NCBI GenBank assembly: GCA_003252195.1
Contig: QKFK01000082.1
Span: 1 to 17,023, forward strand
DNA length: 17,023 nt
Reading direction: 5' to 3'
From: Rhodospirillales bacterium
Lineage (GTDB): Bacteria; Pseudomonadota; Alphaproteobacteria; QKFK01; SZUA-500
Each line of letters starts with the position of its first letter. The stretch's first letter is position 1. Position numbers and translations under genes: made by a program. Under the pieces are notes generated by a model. The model was given only the letters and a program-made list of their open reading frames with translations. It had not been told where the DNA came from and did not search any database. Shown in pieces: positions 15,045 through 17,023 of this stretch.

Positions 15045-16307
15045 ATGAGTAACGCTAATTACCACATAATCGGCGGAGGATTAGCAGGATTATCGGCTGC
15101 ATTTTATTTGTGCAATAAAGGTATGGGCAAACGCACATATATATACGAAGCATCTGCTCATCTTGGTGGTCGTTGTTATTCTTTTTATGATAAAAATTTT
15201 GATAAAAACCTAGATAATGGCACTCATATGATAATGAGCTGTAATAAAAACCTTCTTAATATGCTAAAAAAATGTGGCGGAGCAGATGGATTAGAGCATA
15301 TCAAGCCCGCCGTTTTTCCCTTCTTAGACATTGCAGAAAATTATGGCTGGCTGTTACAACCATCAAATGGACCATTACCATTGTTTTTGTTTAATAAGAA
15401 CAAAACAATCCCTCAAACCACCGCTAAAGATTATATAATTGACGCAATCAATATAATTAAAGAGGAAAAAAATTGCACATTATCTGAAACTCTAAAAGGC
15501 TCAAAACTAATCAATAATTTATGGAAACCTTTTTGTGAATCTGCCCTAAACATTTCACCAGAGCAGGCATCAACCAAAATTTTTGCTAACATTATGAAAA
15601 AAGCTTTTGCTTTAGGTGGTTTATCCTCCCGCCCGATTTTTGTAAAGCACGATTTATCTACAGATATAATTAACCCAATTGAGAATTATCTACATAATTA
15701 CGGTGTAAATATTATAAAAAACAGCCCTGTTAGAGATATAAAAATTGAACAATCTGAAATAAAATCATTCAAAGCCAAAGATGCTAAAATAGACATTGCC
15801 AAGAATGATAAAATAATCTCAACCTTGCCCGCATGGAGCGTGAACAAAAGCTTCCCAGACATCAACGCTCCAAGCGAATATAAATCTATTATCAATGCAC
15901 ATTTCTTAGTTAGCTTAGATACTAAGTTAGCTGGGGGCAATTCTTTCTTAGGTCTAATAAATGGAACAGCTCATTGGATTTTTGTAAAAAACAATGTTGT
16001 GTCAACCACCATTAGTAATGCCGATGAATTGTTAAAATATTCTGACGAAGAATTAGCTACTATGATTTGGAAAGACGTGTGTAAAGCAAGAGGACGAGTA
16101 GCCGCTTTTATGCCAGAATATAAAATTGTTAGAGAAAAAAGAGCCACTATAAATGTGAGCCCAACTCAGCAAGAAATTAGAGAAAATATAAGCAATCCAT
16201 ATAAAAATATGCACCTTGCTGGCGACTGGATAAATATAGAACTTCCGTCTTGTATGGAGGGAGCCATATTATCAGGTTTTAATGCTGCAAAAAATGCGTT
16301 ATCATAG
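15045..16307 (+). CDS. hpnE: Squalene-forming FAD-dependent oxidoreductase HpnE
   Basis: 420 residues, two bases after hpnD. HpnE reduces hydroxysqualene to squalene. Residues 5-20 hold the FAD-binding fold (YHIIGGGLAGLSAAFYL), followed near 40 by the GGRCYSF flavin loop. The C-terminus carries the second flavin contact, HLAGDWINIELPSCMEGAILSG (about 390-412), typical of amine-oxidase-like, phytoene-desaturase-related enzymes. No membrane segment is seen. A weak AAGG lies before the start, so translation is likely coupled to hpnD. A cyclase (shc) for hopanoids is not in the window. After the gene, 72 bases separate it from sodB, with no clear terminator. Confidence 0.93.
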   Translation: MSNANYHIIGGGLAGLSAAFYLCNKGMGKRTYIYEASAHLGGRCYSFYDKNFDKNLDNGTHMIMSCNKNLLNMLKKCGGADGLEHIKPAVFPFLDIAENYGWLLQPSNGPLPLFLFNKNKTIPQTTAKDYIIDAINIIKEEKNCTLSETLKGSKLINNLWKPFCESALNISPEQASTKIFANIMKKAFALGGLSSRPIFVKHDLSTDIINPIENYLHNYGVNIIKNSPVRDIKIEQSEIKSFKAKDAKIDIAKNDKIISTLPAWSVNKSFPDINAPSEYKSIINAHFLVSLDTKLAGGNSFLGLINGTAHWIFVKNNVVSTTISNADELLKYSDEELATMIWKDVCKARGRVAAFMPEYKIVREKRATINVSPTQQEIRENISNPYKNMHLAGDWINIELPSCMEGAILSGFNAAKNALS

Positions 16308-16330
16308 CTTGAACTATTTATAAATATAAC

Positions 16331-16348
16331 TATCTCATATCAGAGATA
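16331..16348. repeat. Short inverted repeat in the sodB leader region
   Basis: TATCTC and GAGATA (6-bp arms) flank ATATCA between hpnE and sodB. It has no following T run, so it is not a convincing terminator; it could be an operator or a leader hairpin. Chance is likely at this length. Confidence 0.25.
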
Positions 16349-16379
16349 CTAATTTAATAACTTTTTAAGGAGATAAAAA

Positions 16380-17023
16380 ATGTCTTTCATTTTACCTGAG
16401 CTTCCTTATGACAAGAAGGCTCTTGAACCACATATTTCAGAAAAAACTTTAGAATTCCATTATGGCAAACACCATAATGCTTACGTTACAAATTTGAATA
16501 AATTTACAGAAGGCACAGAATACGAAAAAATGCATTTAGAAGAAGTTATCATCCGCACAGCAGATGACGCAAAAAAAGCTTCTATCTTTAACAATGCAGC
16601 TCAAGTATGGAACCACACTTTCTTCTGGAATTGCATGAAGAAAAACGGTGGCGGTGAACCATCAGTATATTTCAAAGAAAAACTAGAGCATAACTTTGGT
16701 TCTGTTGAAAAATTCAAAGAAGAATTCAAAAATGCAGCTGTTAGCCAATTTGGTAGCGGTTGGGCATGGCTTGTAGAAGATGATGATGGTTCTCTTCACA
16801 TTGTTAAAACAGCTAATGCAGACACTCCTTTGGCAAAAGGCTTAAACCCACTTCTTACAGTTGATGTTTGGGAACATGCTTACTACCTTGATTACCAAAA
16901 CCGTAGACCAGATTTCGTACAAACATTCCTTGATAGCCTTATCAACTGGGAATTTGTAGAAATGAGACTTTCAGCTGATGAAGGTTGTGGTGCAGGTGGT
17001 TGTGAATCATGTTGTGGTTGCGC
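16380..17023 (+). CDS. sodB: Iron superoxide dismutase SodB with cysteine-rich C-terminal extension (3' end outside window)
   Basis: Converts superoxide to hydrogen peroxide and oxygen in the cytoplasm. The ATG at 16380 has AAGGAG seven bases upstream (16367-16372). 214 complete codons are visible, with no stop before the window ends. The metal ligands are H27 (EFHYGKHH), H79 (QVWNHTFFW), D162 and H166 (VDVWEHAYY). Q75 in AAQVWNH is the residue typical of the iron rather than the manganese type. The standard fold ends near INWEFVEMRL (188-197). After it the sequence continues as SADEGCGAGGCESCCGC, with cysteines at 203, 208, 211, 212 and 214, and runs on beyond the edge. E. coli SodB is 193 residues, so this tail is extra. 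Five Cys in 12 residues suggests metal binding or a redox role (inference). Confidence 0.95.
   Translation, partial: MSFILPELPYDKKALEPHISEKTLEFHYGKHHNAYVTNLNKFTEGTEYEKMHLEEVIIRTADDAKKASIFNNAAQVWNHTFFWNCMKKNGGGEPSVYFKEKLEHNFGSVEKFKEEFKNAAVSQFGSGWAWLVEDDDGSLHIVKTANADTPLAKGLNPLLTVDVWEHAYYLDYQNRRPDFVQTFLDSLINWEFVEMRLSADEGCGAGGCESCCGC

Noticed and set aside
15038..15046. TTAACCAT, resembling half of a CtrA binding site
   Set aside because: It falls at the hpnD-hpnE junction within an operon and lacks the TTAA-N7-TTAA spacing; likely chance in AT-rich DNA.

Overview
The window looks like chromosomal DNA from an AT-rich (roughly one-third GC by eye) motile alphaproteobacterium. The evidence is a ChpT-like histidine phosphotransferase beside a chemotaxis cluster, a hopanoid-type hpnC-hpnD-hpnE squalene operon, a TrmFO tRNA methyltransferase and an iron superoxide dismutase. 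I cannot name the genus from sequence alone. No IS element, phage gene, tRNA, rRNA or CRISPR array was seen.

Layout. 1-1254 (+) is the 3' part of sppA, cut by the window edge. It is followed by a small unknown protein (1314-1577) and a basic protein with an HNH-type nuclease motif (1672-2517), closed by a clear hairpin terminator at 2528-2557. From 2778 to 10679 everything reads on the minus strand. In transcription order this is a broken gene for an exported protein (10679-9100), chpT (9139-8498), cheA (8316-5587), cheY (5474-5109), cheB (5081-3960) and cheR (3950-2778). 10802-11374 (+) is a LOG-family nucleotide hydrolase, converging through a shared terminator on a membrane-anchored rhodanese-like protein (11887-11402, -). 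From 11970 to 16307 (+) trmFO, hpnC, hpnD and hpnE are tightly packed with overlapping or nearly touching ends. sodB starts at 16380 and runs off the window end.

How the genes work together. CheA, CheY, CheB and CheR form a nearly complete excitation and adaptation module. CheA carries an HPt domain, a histidine-kinase core, two CheW-like domains and a C-terminal receiver; there is no separate cheW or receptor gene here. ChpT immediately upstream may link this module to the CtrA/CckA-type phosphorelay, which is an inference from position. HpnC, HpnD and HpnE convert two farnesyl diphosphates to squalene, normally for hopanoid synthesis; the cyclase is not in this window.

Most notable points: an exact 11-bp tandem duplication (9989-10010) breaks a 522-residue exported-protein gene into two frames, and removing one copy restores the frame exactly; the superoxide dismutase has a cysteine-rich C-terminal extension; CheR has a long Ser/Thr/Pro tail with spaced Arg-Pro pairs; CheA lacks a recognisable P2 domain; an HNH protein stands alone; and a rhodanese lacks its catalytic cysteine.
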